Positions 37,851 through 45,537 of a stretch of DNA of 64,000 nt are shown one piece after another (position 1 is the first letter of the stretch; the number at the start of each line of letters is the position of its first letter). The translations under genes were made by a program, and so were the position numbers. The stretch is from Solibacillus sp. FSL W7-1464 (GTDB lineage: Bacteria; Bacillota; Bacilli; Bacillales_A; Planococcaceae): assembly GCF_038004425.1 (NCBI RefSeq), contig NZ_JBBORC010000001.1:2519001-2583000 (forward strand). Reading direction: 5' to 3'. The notes under the pieces are model-generated. The model was not told the origin of the DNA. It ran no database searches and saw nothing but the letters and a program-made list of their open reading frames with translations.

Positions 37851-38962
37851 GATTTCGGCGGATGTGGCATTTGTTGCATCTGAGGCATCGTATTTGCTGG
37901 ATATGGCATCATTTGCGGCATTGTATTTTCTTGATACGGCATCATATGTGGCATTGTATTTTCTGGATACGGCATCATATGTGGCATTGTATTTTCTTGA
38001 TATGGCATCATATGTGGGTGACAAGGGTTTGGTTGACGCATCATATGGTCAATTTCTTCATAATACTGGTGAACTAGGTGGTCCTTATCCTGGCAATGGT
38101 CTCTCTTCAATGAGGACTCTTCATGGAAAATCGGCTGCATCTGCATTTGCATCGGTACCGACATCGGCATTGGCTCCATATACATATTCGGTTGCATATG
38201 CATTGGGGATTCCATTGCCATTTGGTTACATTTCGAACATACTGGCATTTGTGGCATTGGCATTGGTTGCATCTGCATTGGAGATTCCATTGCCATTTGA
38301 TGACATTTTGAACATACAGGCATTTGCGGCATTGGCATCGGCATCGGCATCGGCATCGGCATATGGTGACACGTTGGACACACAGGCATTTGCGGCATCG
38401 GCATTGGCATTGGCTGAATATATTGCGGCTGTTCGATAAAGATCGGTTGCGGTTGCGGCTGCGGCTGTTGAACAACCGGTTGCGGCGGCATTGGTGCTTG
38501 TTGCGGCGGCTGTACCGTCACCGTATTTTCAAATGTCGGCTGGACATGTACATTTGTTTGCCAGTTTGGCATTGGCATCGGCTGAGGTTGCTGGAAATAA
38601 ATAATATCCCCTTGCCATATCGGTTTTTGCGGTTGTGGCATCGGCATCGGAGCCGGTACTGGAGCTGGGGCCGGGGCCGGCTTAACGATCTGCTCTTTTT
38701 TAGGCGCTGGAGCCGGGGCTGGTTTTGGCGCTGGAGCGGGTGTTGGTACCGGCTGCTCTTTAACAGACTTAGGCTGTTCCTTCACAGGTTGCTGCACTTC
38801 TTTTTTCGTAGTCGTGTCCGGTAAATAGATTTCCATTCCCGGAACAATATAGTCAGGGTTTGCTAAATGGGCGTTTAATCGCTTTAACTCATCAAAGCCA
38901 ACCGCGTATTGCTTCGCGATTTTCCACAAAGTGTCTCCCTTTTGAACAATATGAACGCGCAC
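37841..38962 (-). CDS. safA: SafA-like LysM spore-coat morphogenetic protein
   Basis: 373 residues. N-terminal LysM domain (VRVHIVQKGDTLWKIAKQYA ... PGMEIYLPD, residues 1-50), a Pro/Ala/Lys linker, a Met/Pro-rich middle holding three CxxC pairs (PVCPTCH, PVCSKCH, PVCSKCN), and a C-terminal run of four 11-residue repeats (HMMPYQENTMP type), ending in KSCQ. SafA binds cortex peptidoglycan and organises the inner coat. GTG 38962 follows AAGGAGG at 6 nt. The gene lies in the same place as B. subtilis safA, and the family tolerates low-complexity tails, but the Cys pairs are unusual. Confidence 0.85.
   Translation of the reverse strand: MRVHIVQKGDTLWKIAKQYAVGFDELKRLNAHLANPDYIVPGMEIYLPDTTTKKEVQQPVKEQPKSVKEQPVPTPAPAPKPAPAPAPKKEQIVKPAPAPAPVPAPMPMPQPQKPIWQGDIIYFQQPQPMPMPNWQTNVHVQPTFENTVTVQPPQQAPMPPQPVVQQPQPQPQPIFIEQPQYIQPMPMPMPQMPVCPTCHHMPMPMPMPMPMPQMPVCSKCHQMAMESPMQMQPMPMPQMPVCSKCNQMAMESPMHMQPNMYMEPMPMSVPMQMQMQPIFHEESSLKRDHCQDKDHLVHQYYEEIDHMMRQPNPCHPHMMPYQENTMPHMMPYPENTMPHMMPYQENTMPQMMPYPANTMPQMQQMPHPPKSCQ
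37884..38015. repeat. Four 33-bp tandem repeats in safA
   Basis: Units begin at 37884, 37917, 37950 and 37983, each GGCATTGTATTTTCTTGATA-like; they encode the 11-residue HMMPYxENTMP repeats in the 3' part of the SafA-like gene. The second to fourth units are nearly identical; the 37884 unit is more diverged. Confidence 0.92.
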
Positions 38963-38992
38963 TTCTTTCCTCCTTTTCTCGTAATAGCATAT

Positions 38993-39005
38993 GCACAAAT
39001 TGTGC
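38993..39005. promoter_or_regulatory. 13-bp palindrome between safA and niaR
   Basis: GCACAA-A-TTGTGC, perfect, in the divergent promoter region. Could be a regulator-binding site (NiaR or other); I cannot match it to a known box. Confidence 0.35.
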
Positions 39006-39065
39006 TATTGCCACAATGTTCACGCTAAGCAAACGGTAAATATGATAAGATAAAAAGGAACTCGT

Positions 39066-39614
39066 ATGCTAATTGAGGTGGATATATTGAAAAAATTATT
39101 AGGTGAAGAACGGCGTCTGGAACTGCTTGCATTGTTAAAAACTGCTGAACAGCCGATGACAGGTACGGATTTGGCGAAGCGTACAAATGTTTCAAGACAA
39201 GTCATCGTCAATGATATGAATTTATTGAAAGCACGAAATGAACCGATTGTAGCAACAAGCCAAGGGTATATTTATATGCATAACGTCCAGCAAAAACGCC
39301 TTCAGCGAAAAATTGTGTGTATGCACAATCCAAACGAAGCAAAAGAAGAACTTTTCATATTGGTCGATTGTGGGGTTACCGTCGAAAGCGTTATTGTCGA
39401 ACATCCTGTATATGGAGAAATTACCGCTTCGATTATGGTATCTAACCGCTTGGAAGTTGAGCATTTTGTGAATCGCGTCCAGGAAACGAATGCTCTGTAT
39501 CTTTCTGCATTAACGGATGGTACACACTTACATGTCATTAGCTCGACTTCTGAAGAGAGCCTGAATCTGGCCGAAGAGAAATTACGCCAGCGCGGGTTTT
39601 TGATTGAAAACTAA
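39066..39614 (+). CDS. niaR: NiaR-type nicotinate-responsive repressor (3H domain)
   Basis: 182 residues. HTH_11-type N-terminal DNA-binding domain (MTGTDLAKRTNVSRQVIVNDM) and C-terminal 3H domain with its three histidines in VEHPVYGEI, VEHFVNRV and THLHVIS. It represses NAD-synthesis and niacin-uptake genes when nicotinate is present. Unlike in B. subtilis, no nad genes are adjacent, only safA, as there. Start ATG 39066 has AAGGA 7 nt upstream; TTG 39087 with GAGGTGG is an alternative. Ends at a strong terminator. Confidence 0.88.
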   Translation: MLIEVDILKKLLGEERRLELLALLKTAEQPMTGTDLAKRTNVSRQVIVNDMNLLKARNEPIVATSQGYIYMHNVQQKRLQRKIVCMHNPNEAKEELFILVDCGVTVESVIVEHPVYGEITASIMVSNRLEVEHFVNRVQETNALYLSALTDGTHLHVISSTSEESLNLAEEKLRQRGFLIEN

Positions 39615-39618
39615 TTTA

Positions 39619-39663
39619 AAACAGCTTATTCAAAAGACACTTGTCCGATGAATAAGCTGTTTT
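39619..39663 (+). terminator. niaR terminator
   Basis: 13-bp inverted repeat AAACAGCTTATTC / GAATAAGCTGTTT with an 18-nt loop and eight T on the plus strand. Also lies just past the convergent SEDS gene. Confidence 0.88.
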
Positions 39664-39665
39664 TT

Positions 39666-40958
39666 TTATGAATAATTCCGTTTTACTCCATACCTCGTGA
39701 ATGTTTTCCTGCGATATACACTTAGTGCAATCCCGATGACAAATGAGTTTAATAGGAGAGATGTAAAACCATAACTTATAAAAGGAAGCGATAATCCGAT
39801 AATCGGCAACCAGCCAAGGATCATCGCAATAGAATATCCAAACTGCATGCAATAAAAAGATACTGCTCCAATTACAAGCATTTTGCCATAGGAACGGGCT
39901 AATTGTTTTGCTTTCCAAAGTATACGAACTGCGATGGCGAATAAAACCGTTACAATAATAATCCCTGAGATATGACCAAATTTCTGAATTAGCAGTACTA
40001 AAGCAAAATCTGTATGGCCTTCCGGAATATAGCGAATCGTCTCAGCCCCAAACCATCCTGCTTCATTTAATGCATTTTTAACTGCCAAATAAACATAACC
40101 TTCCGTTGTCGCATAGCTGGCAGGATCCAAAAATGCGTATAACCGTACAAGCTGATATTCGTGCAGCCGGGGAATTATCAAGAACATACTGCCAGCTACA
40201 AACCCGCTCACAGCTAAACTTGTCACAATTTTTGTCTTGGCGGAATAACTGCTGACAAAAAACAATACCGTCACTACCCCTGCATAAATGAGGGCTACTA
40301 TCAGGCTTGGTGCACGTAATATAAGCCACAACGGCAAAACAAATAAGACGCTTAGCTGCCAGATTTTAAGTTTTCTCTGCGTTAAAAAGCCTGCCCAAGC
40401 AATGATCAGCAATGGTAAAACGGTCCAGGCCTGAATTTGTAACGGTCCTACCATTAAATAGCTTTGCCCGTGCACCATAGCTGCAGGAAAATAATTTAAC
40501 ATCATTAACAAAATAAGTGCACCAAAATATATAGCCATGCTGAATCGTTCCAGCTTCCGATAATCGATGTACATCAGTGCTGCAATCAATATCACGGCAC
40601 ATACAAAGTGCAGCCATTTATTACGAATAAAATAATCGGTCATATCCGTTCCAAAAATGATGGTACTGTCAAATGTTACTATCGGGATAAAACTTGCACC
40701 TAACAGAATGGCAACTAAACCTATCAGCAGCCAGTCCACTTTCGGCCGATGAATTTTGTCCATCGATTTCCCGATTTCGGAAGGCGAACCCATTTCTTTA
40801 ATTGCTTTTCGCTCCGCTTCCTCAGGTGTATACCCTTTTTTCATCCATGCATTTTTTGAATGTTCAATATGATGCTTTAATTCGTCATATACATGAACCT
40901 GAGCTTCCTTCGAACGAATAAATGCAGTTACTTTTCTTAAGAAGCTTTCAATCTGCAT
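39666..40958 (-). CDS. FtsW/RodA/SpoVE-family (SEDS) protein with N-terminal HAAS/DUF1700-like segment
   Basis: 430 residues. Residues ~1-70 are a soluble helical segment (HIEHSKNAWMKKGYTPEEAE, AIKEMGSPSEIGKSMDK) of the HAAS/DUF1700 prefix type, usually found next to PadR genes. The rest has about ten membrane helices and the SEDS loop PEGHTDFALVLLIQKFG, so the catalytic Asp position of RodA/FtsW glycosyltransferases is kept, although the preceding GxGxxxGTQ stretch is degenerate (AGWFGAETIRYI). C-terminal SLPFISYGFTSLLLN resembles the FtsW/RodA GGS/YG region. ATG overlaps the padR stop by 11 bp. Likely a peptidoglycan polymerase used under conditions set by the upstream ECF sigma factor (inference). 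Confidence 0.85.
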   Translation of the reverse strand: MQIESFLRKVTAFIRSKEAQVHVYDELKHHIEHSKNAWMKKGYTPEEAERKAIKEMGSPSEIGKSMDKIHRPKVDWLLIGLVAILLGASFIPIVTFDSTIIFGTDMTDYFIRNKWLHFVCAVILIAALMYIDYRKLERFSMAIYFGALILLMMLNYFPAAMVHGQSYLMVGPLQIQAWTVLPLLIIAWAGFLTQRKLKIWQLSVLFVLPLWLILRAPSLIVALIYAGVVTVLFFVSSYSAKTKIVTSLAVSGFVAGSMFLIIPRLHEYQLVRLYAFLDPASYATTEGYVYLAVKNALNEAGWFGAETIRYIPEGHTDFALVLLIQKFGHISGIIIVTVLFAIAVRILWKAKQLARSYGKMLVIGAVSFYCMQFGYSIAMILGWLPIIGLSLPFISYGFTSLLLNSFVIGIALSVYRRKTFTRYGVKRNYS

Positions 40959-41343
40959 GCATACGAACCCCCATTAGACGTTCCTTCAATGTCAGTTTCA
41001 CATGCCCGTCTTGCTGTAATTGTTTTTTACCGGTTTTCGTTAACTCGTACCGCTTAACGCCTTCCGTCCAATTGGCAAACACAAATCCATCGCTTTCCTG
41101 TTCATGAAGTATTGAATAAATCATCCCCTCATTGTTGACAACATCCTGTATTCCCCTTACATGGAGTAATTGCATAATTTCAATACCGGACCTTGCTTCG
41201 AAAAGAAGTGATAAAACAACTTTTTTCAACTCATCGACGCTTAACTGGCGCTGAATATTTTCTTTATGCTGCTCTGTAAATTTCGTGCTGGAAAAGGCAG
41301 TGCGATCCATCGCTTTTTTCAAGTTTTTTAAACGATCATCCAT
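40948..41343 (-). CDS. PadR-like transcriptional regulator with N-terminal extension
   Basis: 131 residues. Residues ~35-110 form a PadR-type winged helix (DELKKVVLSLLFEARSGIEIMQ, LHVRGIQDV, GMIYSILHEQESDGFVFANW, KRYELTKTGKKQL). The first ~34 residues (MDDRLKNLKKAMDRTAFSST ... EQHKENIQ) are extra and helical; such short N-terminal stretches also occur in proteins that hold ECF sigma factors, so a sigma-binding role is conceivable but only a guess. Start ATG 41343 with GGAG 10 nt upstream; overlaps the sigma gene stop (8 bp). Middle gene of a three-gene operon. Confidence 0.78.
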   Translation of the reverse strand: MDDRLKNLKKAMDRTAFSSTKFTEQHKENIQRQLSVDELKKVVLSLLFEARSGIEIMQLLHVRGIQDVVNNEGMIYSILHEQESDGFVFANWTEGVKRYELTKTGKKQLQQDGHVKLTLKERLMGVRMHAD

Positions 41344-41881
41344 TTTCTTCACGCTCCAGATGTTTTTTTAATAGCTGCTTCCCTTTTCGAAGTCTTGTTT
41401 TTACTGTGTTCTCATTGATTTGCAGTACATCGGCCATTTCCCGCATCGTCTGATCTTCGTAATAACATAAATAAATCACTTCACGGTATTTGATCGGTAG
41501 CGCCATGACTGCCTTTACTAGGTTATCATCTTCCTGTTGCTGGATAACTTCCTGTTCAACGGAAATGCTGCTTTCCACTTGCATAAAAACTTCAGCATCT
41601 TTTGCTTCGACATTTTTGGCATACCAGCTTTTCAAATAATCTTTTGAATGGTTGATTGCAATGCGCCAAAGCCAAGTTTTTAACGACGAACCGTATTGGA
41701 ATGATGGTAGTGCTTTGTAGCATTTCACGAAAATTTCCTGTGTCAGATCCTCGGCAACCGAGTTATTATGTACATATTGCATGACAAGCTTCAATACGTC
41801 TTCTCCGTAATGTTGCATTAATTCATCTATAATCTCTTCATTTGATAAGTTAACGGTATCATTTATTAAATAACTTTCCAC
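41336..41881 (-). CDS. ECF-type RNA polymerase sigma factor
   Basis: 181 residues. Sigma region 2 (SVAEDLTQEIFVKCYKALP with SLKTWLWRIAINHSKDYLKS) and region 4 (LPIKYREVIYLCYYEDQTMR, then EMADVLQINENTVKTRLRKG). GTG start 41881 with AAAGGAGGT 6 nt upstream. No conventional transmembrane anti-sigma gene follows; instead the operon encodes a PadR-like protein and a SEDS protein, so those are the likely control partners. Which ECF group it belongs to cannot be decided by eye. Confidence 0.88.
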   Translation of the reverse strand: MESYLINDTVNLSNEEIIDELMQHYGEDVLKLVMQYVHNNSVAEDLTQEIFVKCYKALPSFQYGSSLKTWLWRIAINHSKDYLKSWYAKNVEAKDAEVFMQVESSISVEQEVIQQQEDDNLVKAVMALPIKYREVIYLCYYEDQTMREMADVLQINENTVKTRLRKGKQLLKKHLEREENG

Positions 41882-41905
41882 CGGAATACCTCCTTTCACC
41901 AATTA

Positions 41906-41932
41906 GACGAGCCCCGTTACAGGAAAGTTTGT
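41906..41932 (-). promoter_or_regulatory. Candidate ECF-type autoregulatory promoter
   Basis: On the minus strand ACAAAC (41932-41927), 17 bp, CGTC (41909-41906): an AAC/CGTC pattern at ECF spacing, with the start site expected about 18 nt before the sigma start codon. Confidence 0.4.
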
Positions 41933-41946
41933 TTTTTTAATGGAAC

Positions 41947-42275
41947 TTCCAATATATTTGCAGATTTTCTAAAATAAATTTTTATGTTCTAATAAAATGG
42001 CGGTTTTCTAATATACCGGCCGGATGTTCCAATATAGGATTCTTTTTTTCTAATATCGCAGCCGAATGTGCAAATATCGGTATGATTTGTGCTAATATCC
42101 CGCAGCAAAGTTCTATTATAAATGGTAAGCCTATTGTTTCAGCCTTATATATTAAAAAGTAAGCGTGCTGCATATTTGAAATTCTTGAAAGTTCTAATAC
42201 CCTCACTACTTTTTCGAATAAATGGCCCAGTTCCTCTAATAAACGGCTCCACTCTTCTATTAAAAATGCCCCCAA
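41947..42275. repeat. Degenerate ~21-bp tandem repeat array
   Basis: Plus-strand units resembling TTCTAATATnnCnGnC begin at 41947, 41967, 41987, 42006, 42027, 42048, 42069, 42090 and 42111 (steps 20, 20, 19, then 21 five times) and again at 42192, 42213, 42234 and 42255 (steps exactly 21). The stretch between the two runs is more degenerate. It occupies most of the 450-bp gap between the sigma gene and the DCC-protein gene; no credible gene lies there. Confidence 0.8.
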
Positions 42276-42295
42276 CGCAGCCGAACAATGAAAAA

Positions 42296-42323
42296 GTGCA
42301 CTCAGCATGAAAGCAGAGTGCAC
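42296..42323 (-). terminator. Terminator of the DCC-protein gene
   Basis: 8-bp perfect stem GTGCACTC / GAGTGCAC followed by TTTTTC on the minus strand, 9 bp after the stop codon at 42333. Confidence 0.85.
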
Positions 42324-42332
42324 CTGTATATT

Positions 42333-42722
42333 TTATAAAAATCGGTTTCGCTGTTCAGGTGACGGTAACATGCATTCCTGCTTTTTCCCGAACCATTTGT
42401 AGCGGTTTTTGGCTATCCAGCGATACACAGGATCTCGAACCGGTTTTGGTACAATGATAAATACATAAAACAGCTTCCACAAACCTGATAAATTCCGAGT
42501 GATTTTAAGCGCGGCCGTCGATTCCGTAAAATGCCTTTCCTCTTCTATAAACACAATACTATCTGTAGTTTCCGGCACATCATACTTTTTTAACAGAGCC
42601 ATTCCAACTTCACTTTGAAGCGAGGCAAACTGAAATAATGCTTTCGGGTCACGTTGAATAATAAACTGGACGCTTGCATCACAGAAATTGCACTCTCCAT
42701 CAAATAATAAGATTCGCTTCAT
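42333..42722 (-). CDS. DCC-family thiol-disulfide oxidoreductase-like protein (DUF393)
   Basis: 129 residues. Starts with the family signature FDGECNFCDASVQF (DxxCxxC) and continues with FASLQSEVGMALLKKYDVP, the pattern of YuxK/DCC proteins, with a thioredoxin-like fold predicted. Biochemical role not established. ATG 42722; its GAGGTG lies in the last codons of pheA, 10 bp from the pheA stop, so it is the last gene of a pheA transcript. ATG preferred over an upstream GTG at 42731. Confidence 0.85.
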   Translation of the reverse strand: MKRILLFDGECNFCDASVQFIIQRDPKALFQFASLQSEVGMALLKKYDVPETTDSIVFIEEERHFTESTAALKITRNLSGLWKLFYVFIIVPKPVRDPVYRWIAKNRYKWFGKKQECMLPSPEQRNRFL

Positions 42723-42732
42723 ATTTTTCACC

Positions 42733-43605
42733 TCATTCCGGTGTGGCGTATGTATAGTAAGTACCGAGTGACTTCACTTTGCAGCCTAGCGCAATCAGTT
42801 CTTCCATTGCACCTTTCATCATCGGTTCCTCTTCATCTGCTAGTATATCAGTAATGAAGAAATAATTCCCGAGCCCTGTTTTAAGTGGTCGCGATTCAAT
42901 CTTGCTCAAATTCAGTTTACGCCATGCAAACACCGAAAGCACTTGATGAAGTGCACCAGATACATCTGTCGGTAATGTCAGCATAAACGTTGTTTTCGGT
43001 TGCGCCTGCAACGGTACTAAACCGTGCTTTATATTTTGCTTCGATAAAACGAAGAAACGCGTATGATTAAAATGGAAATCATGGATATTATGTTCAAGGA
43101 TATGTAAATTATATTTTTCGGCGGCAGAAAGGTTCGCAACAGCAGCGATATAACGGTCTTCCGTTTGGGAAACTAGCTCTGCTGCGGCAGCTGTCGAAGC
43201 ATATGATGTCTGTCTTACGTCGCCATGATTATAATATAAATACTTATGGCACTGGGCCAAAGCATGCGGATGTGAATAAATTTCCTCGATTGCCCCACTA
43301 TTTTCCGCGAATTTTTTATTGACTAATAAATGCTGCTGGATTTTCGACATGACTTCAGCTGTAACGAAAAGATTGGATTCATGATACAAGTAGTCAATTG
43401 TCAGCGGGACAGAACCTTCCAGCGCATTTTCCACAGGGACAACCGCCAGCTCGACTTTTCCTTCCGATACGGCTTCAATGCATTCCGGGATGGATTTGTA
43501 CGGGATATGCCAATCATGCGGGAACAATCCTTTTGTCGCTAAATATGTAAATGATGCTTCCGGACCTAGGTAAGCAACTCTTTTTTCCCAATTTTTTTCT
43601 GACAT
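42733..43605 (-). CDS. pheA: Prephenate dehydratase
   Basis: 290 residues, monofunctional. Converts prephenate to phenylpyruvate in phenylalanine synthesis. Catalytic domain with AYLGPEASFTYLA, PVENALEGSV and the NHTRFFVLS catalytic TRF motif; C-terminal ACT domain with LHQVLSVFAWRKLNLSKIES and ESRP, which binds phenylalanine for feedback inhibition. ATG with AGGTG upstream. About 157 bp downstream of pheB with a hairpin between. Confidence 0.96.
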   Translation of the reverse strand: MSEKNWEKRVAYLGPEASFTYLATKGLFPHDWHIPYKSIPECIEAVSEGKVELAVVPVENALEGSVPLTIDYLYHESNLFVTAEVMSKIQQHLLVNKKFAENSGAIEEIYSHPHALAQCHKYLYYNHGDVRQTSYASTAAAAELVSQTEDRYIAAVANLSAAEKYNLHILEHNIHDFHFNHTRFFVLSKQNIKHGLVPLQAQPKTTFMLTLPTDVSGALHQVLSVFAWRKLNLSKIESRPLKTGLGNYFFITDILADEEEPMMKGAMEELIALGCKVKSLGTYYTYATPE

Positions 43606-43661
43606 TAATAAGCACCTCGATTATAAGTTCTAAATTTTCTGGAAATTAACCCTATAGAAAA

Positions 43662-43695
43662 GCTGTCCAATATGCCCTAAAACCTATTGGACAGC
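43662..43695. terminator. Hairpin between pheB and pheA
   Basis: Perfect 11-bp stem GCTGTCCAATA / TATTGGACAGC with a 12-nt loop. TTTTC follows on the minus strand (weak) and AATTTTTATTTT on the plus strand. Partial terminator of pheB or an attenuating structure. Confidence 0.6.
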
Positions 43696-43762
43696 AATTT
43701 TTATTTTATTATATTCTGATGTAATCGCACGGAGACATCTCCCTTTTCTCCATTGAAAAAAG

Positions 43763-44218
43763 TTAAAATGCGCCTGAACTGATCACTTCGGCAGATTCGA
43801 TAAATTCAAGTTGATTTAAGCTACGAATAAGTTCATCCAGCTCATAAGACATGCTCGTCACATCTAAAGAAAGCGTCACATTGGCACGTCCTTGAATAGG
43901 AATTGTCTGGTGAATCGTCAGGACATTGCAATGGGCATCAGATACAGTTTCGAGTAATTTGGCAAGTGTACCCTTTCGGTCTTGTAATTGAATGAAAACC
44001 GTTAAAATACGCTCCTGCACAATCGAATGGAAAGGAAAAACTGCATCACGATATTTATAAAATGCGCTACGAGACAAATCCACTTCCTTTACCGCATCCC
44101 AAATGGAAGAAACAGATCCTTTTTGCAATAATTGTTTTGCTTCCAATGTTTTTTGCATCGCATCTGTCAGGACATCTTCACGCACTAAATAATATCGCTG
44201 ATTTGCTACGTTTTTCAT
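43763..44218 (-). CDS. pheB: ACT-domain protein PheB
   Basis: 151 residues. N-terminal helical segment with SSIWDAVKEVDLSRSAFYKYRD, resembling a small HTH, then an ACT domain (ILTVFIQLQDRKGTLAKLLE ... TLSLDVTSM). Linked to aromatic amino-acid synthesis by position with pheA and obg; biochemical role unclear. ATG 44218 has GGGGG 6 nt upstream; ATG 44224 sits on the SD. 17 bp after obg. Confidence 0.9.
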   Translation of the reverse strand: MKNVANQRYYLVREDVLTDAMQKTLEAKQLLQKGSVSSIWDAVKEVDLSRSAFYKYRDAVFPFHSIVQERILTVFIQLQDRKGTLAKLLETVSDAHCNVLTIHQTIPIQGRANVTLSLDVTSMSYELDELIRSLNQLEFIESAEVISSGAF

Positions 44219-44235
44219 CGTCATCCCCCACTTAA

Positions 44236-45525
44236 TTAGTCGACAAAGTCAAATTCGAATTCCATTAAACGTACAGTATCGCCATTTTGGGCACCACGTT
44301 TACGTAATTCTTCATCGACACCCATCGCACGTAATTGGCGAGCAAAGCGTCGAATACCGTCTTCACGGCTGAAGTCCGTCATTTTGAACAGGCGTTCGAT
44401 TGTGTATCCTGAAAGAACATATGCACCATCATCATCACGCGAAATTTCGAAGTCGCCGCCTTGGCCTTCATGCTTGTACATTACGACTGCATCCGATTCT
44501 TCTTCAAGGACATCATGTAATAAGAATTCCGGTGTTACTTCTAAAAGATCCGCAATTTCAAACAGCAATGGCTTTAATCCTTGACGTGAAACAGCTGAAA
44601 CCGGGTAAACTTTTATATCTTCTCCCACTTTCTTTTTGAACTCTTCCAAGTTCTCTTCCGCATTCGGCATATCCATTTTGTTTGCTACGACAATTTGAGG
44701 ACGCTCAAGTAATCGTAAGTTATATTGTTCAAGCTCGTTATTAATTGTTACATAATCGTCATAAGGTTCGCGGCCTTCCATACCGGACATATCGATTACG
44801 TGTACAATTACACGTGTACGCTCAATGTGGCGCAGGAACTGCATCCCTAATCCGACACCTTGGTGTGCACCTTCGATTAGACCAGGTAAATCGGCCATTG
44901 CGAATGAACGGCCATCATCTGTTTCCACCATGCCTAAGTTCGGTACGATTGTTGTAAAGTGATAAGCACCGATTTTAGGTTTTGCAGAAGAAACAACAGA
45001 TAATAATGTTGATTTACCTACTGAAGGGAAACCGACTAATCCAACATCCGCCAATACTTTCAACTCTAAAATTACTTCAAGCTCTTGACCCGGCTCGCCT
45101 TTTTCGGCTAATTCCGGTGCAGGGTTAGAAGGTGTCGCAAAACGGCAGTTACCGCGTCCGCCCCGGCCTGCTTTAGCAATTACAGCTTGTTGGCCATGTT
45201 CAACTAAATCGGCAATGACTGTTTTTGTTTCCGCATTCATCACAACTGTTCCCGGTGGTACTTTAACGATTAAATCTTCTGCACGACGACCGTGCATCCC
45301 TTTACTCATTCCGTGCTCTCCGCGTTCAGCTTTGAAGTGACGTTTGTAACGGAAATCCATTAATGTACGTAAACCTTCTTCTACTTCAAAAACAACGTTA
45401 CCGCCACGTGCTCCGTCCCCACCTGCTGGACCACCATTCGGTACATATTTTTCACGGCGGAAGGCAACCATTCCATCCCCGCCGTCTCCACCTTTAACAT
45501 AAATCTTTACGTGATCGACAAACAT
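44236..45525 (-). CDS. obg: Essential GTPase Obg
   Basis: 429 residues. Glycine-rich N-terminal Obg fold ([20 protein letters not shown]), central G domain with [27 protein letters not shown] and ANKMDMP, and a C-terminal OCT domain ([20 protein letters not shown]). Involved in 50S assembly, stress signalling and sporulation onset. ATG 45525 with GAGGAG upstream. Directly after spo0B as in Bacillus, so an spo0B-obg-pheB operon. Confidence 0.97.
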   Translation of the reverse strand: MFVDHVKIYVKGGDGGDGMVAFRREKYVPNGGPAGGDGARGGNVVFEVEEGLRTLMDFRYKRHFKAERGEHGMSKGMHGRRAEDLIVKVPPGTVVMNAETKTVIADLVEHGQQAVIAKAGRGGRGNCRFATPSNPAPELAEKGEPGQELEVILELKVLADVGLVGFPSVGKSTLLSVVSSAKPKIGAYHFTTIVPNLGMVETDDGRSFAMADLPGLIEGAHQGVGLGMQFLRHIERTRVIVHVIDMSGMEGREPYDDYVTINNELEQYNLRLLERPQIVVANKMDMPNAEENLEEFKKKVGEDIKVYPVSAVSRQGLKPLLFEIADLLEVTPEFLLHDVLEEESDAVVMYKHEGQGGDFEISRDDDGAYVLSGYTIERLFKMTDFSREDGIRRFARQLRAMGVDEELRKRGAQNGDTVRLMEFEFDFVD

Positions 45526-45537
45526 TTCTTTCACTCC

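Noticed and set aside
37849-38824. Long plus-strand open frames opposite safA (196, 166 and smaller)
   Set aside because: Mirror products of the Met/Pro low-complexity repeats of the SafA-like gene; no SD, no family motifs.
38962-39066. nad operon regulation by NiaR nearby
   Set aside because: Expected in B. subtilis, but no nadA/B/C genes are present in the window.
41947-42275. CRISPR array reading of the 21-bp repeats
   Set aside because: Units are degenerate and contiguous, with no conserved repeat/variable spacer pattern and no cas genes nearby.
41982-42323. 113-residue open frame on the minus strand across the 21-bp repeat
   Set aside because: It begins inside the terminator hairpin of the DCC gene, has no SD, and its length follows from a repeat unit divisible by three; the predicted protein is just the repeat (ILEHPAG/ILENRHF) translated.
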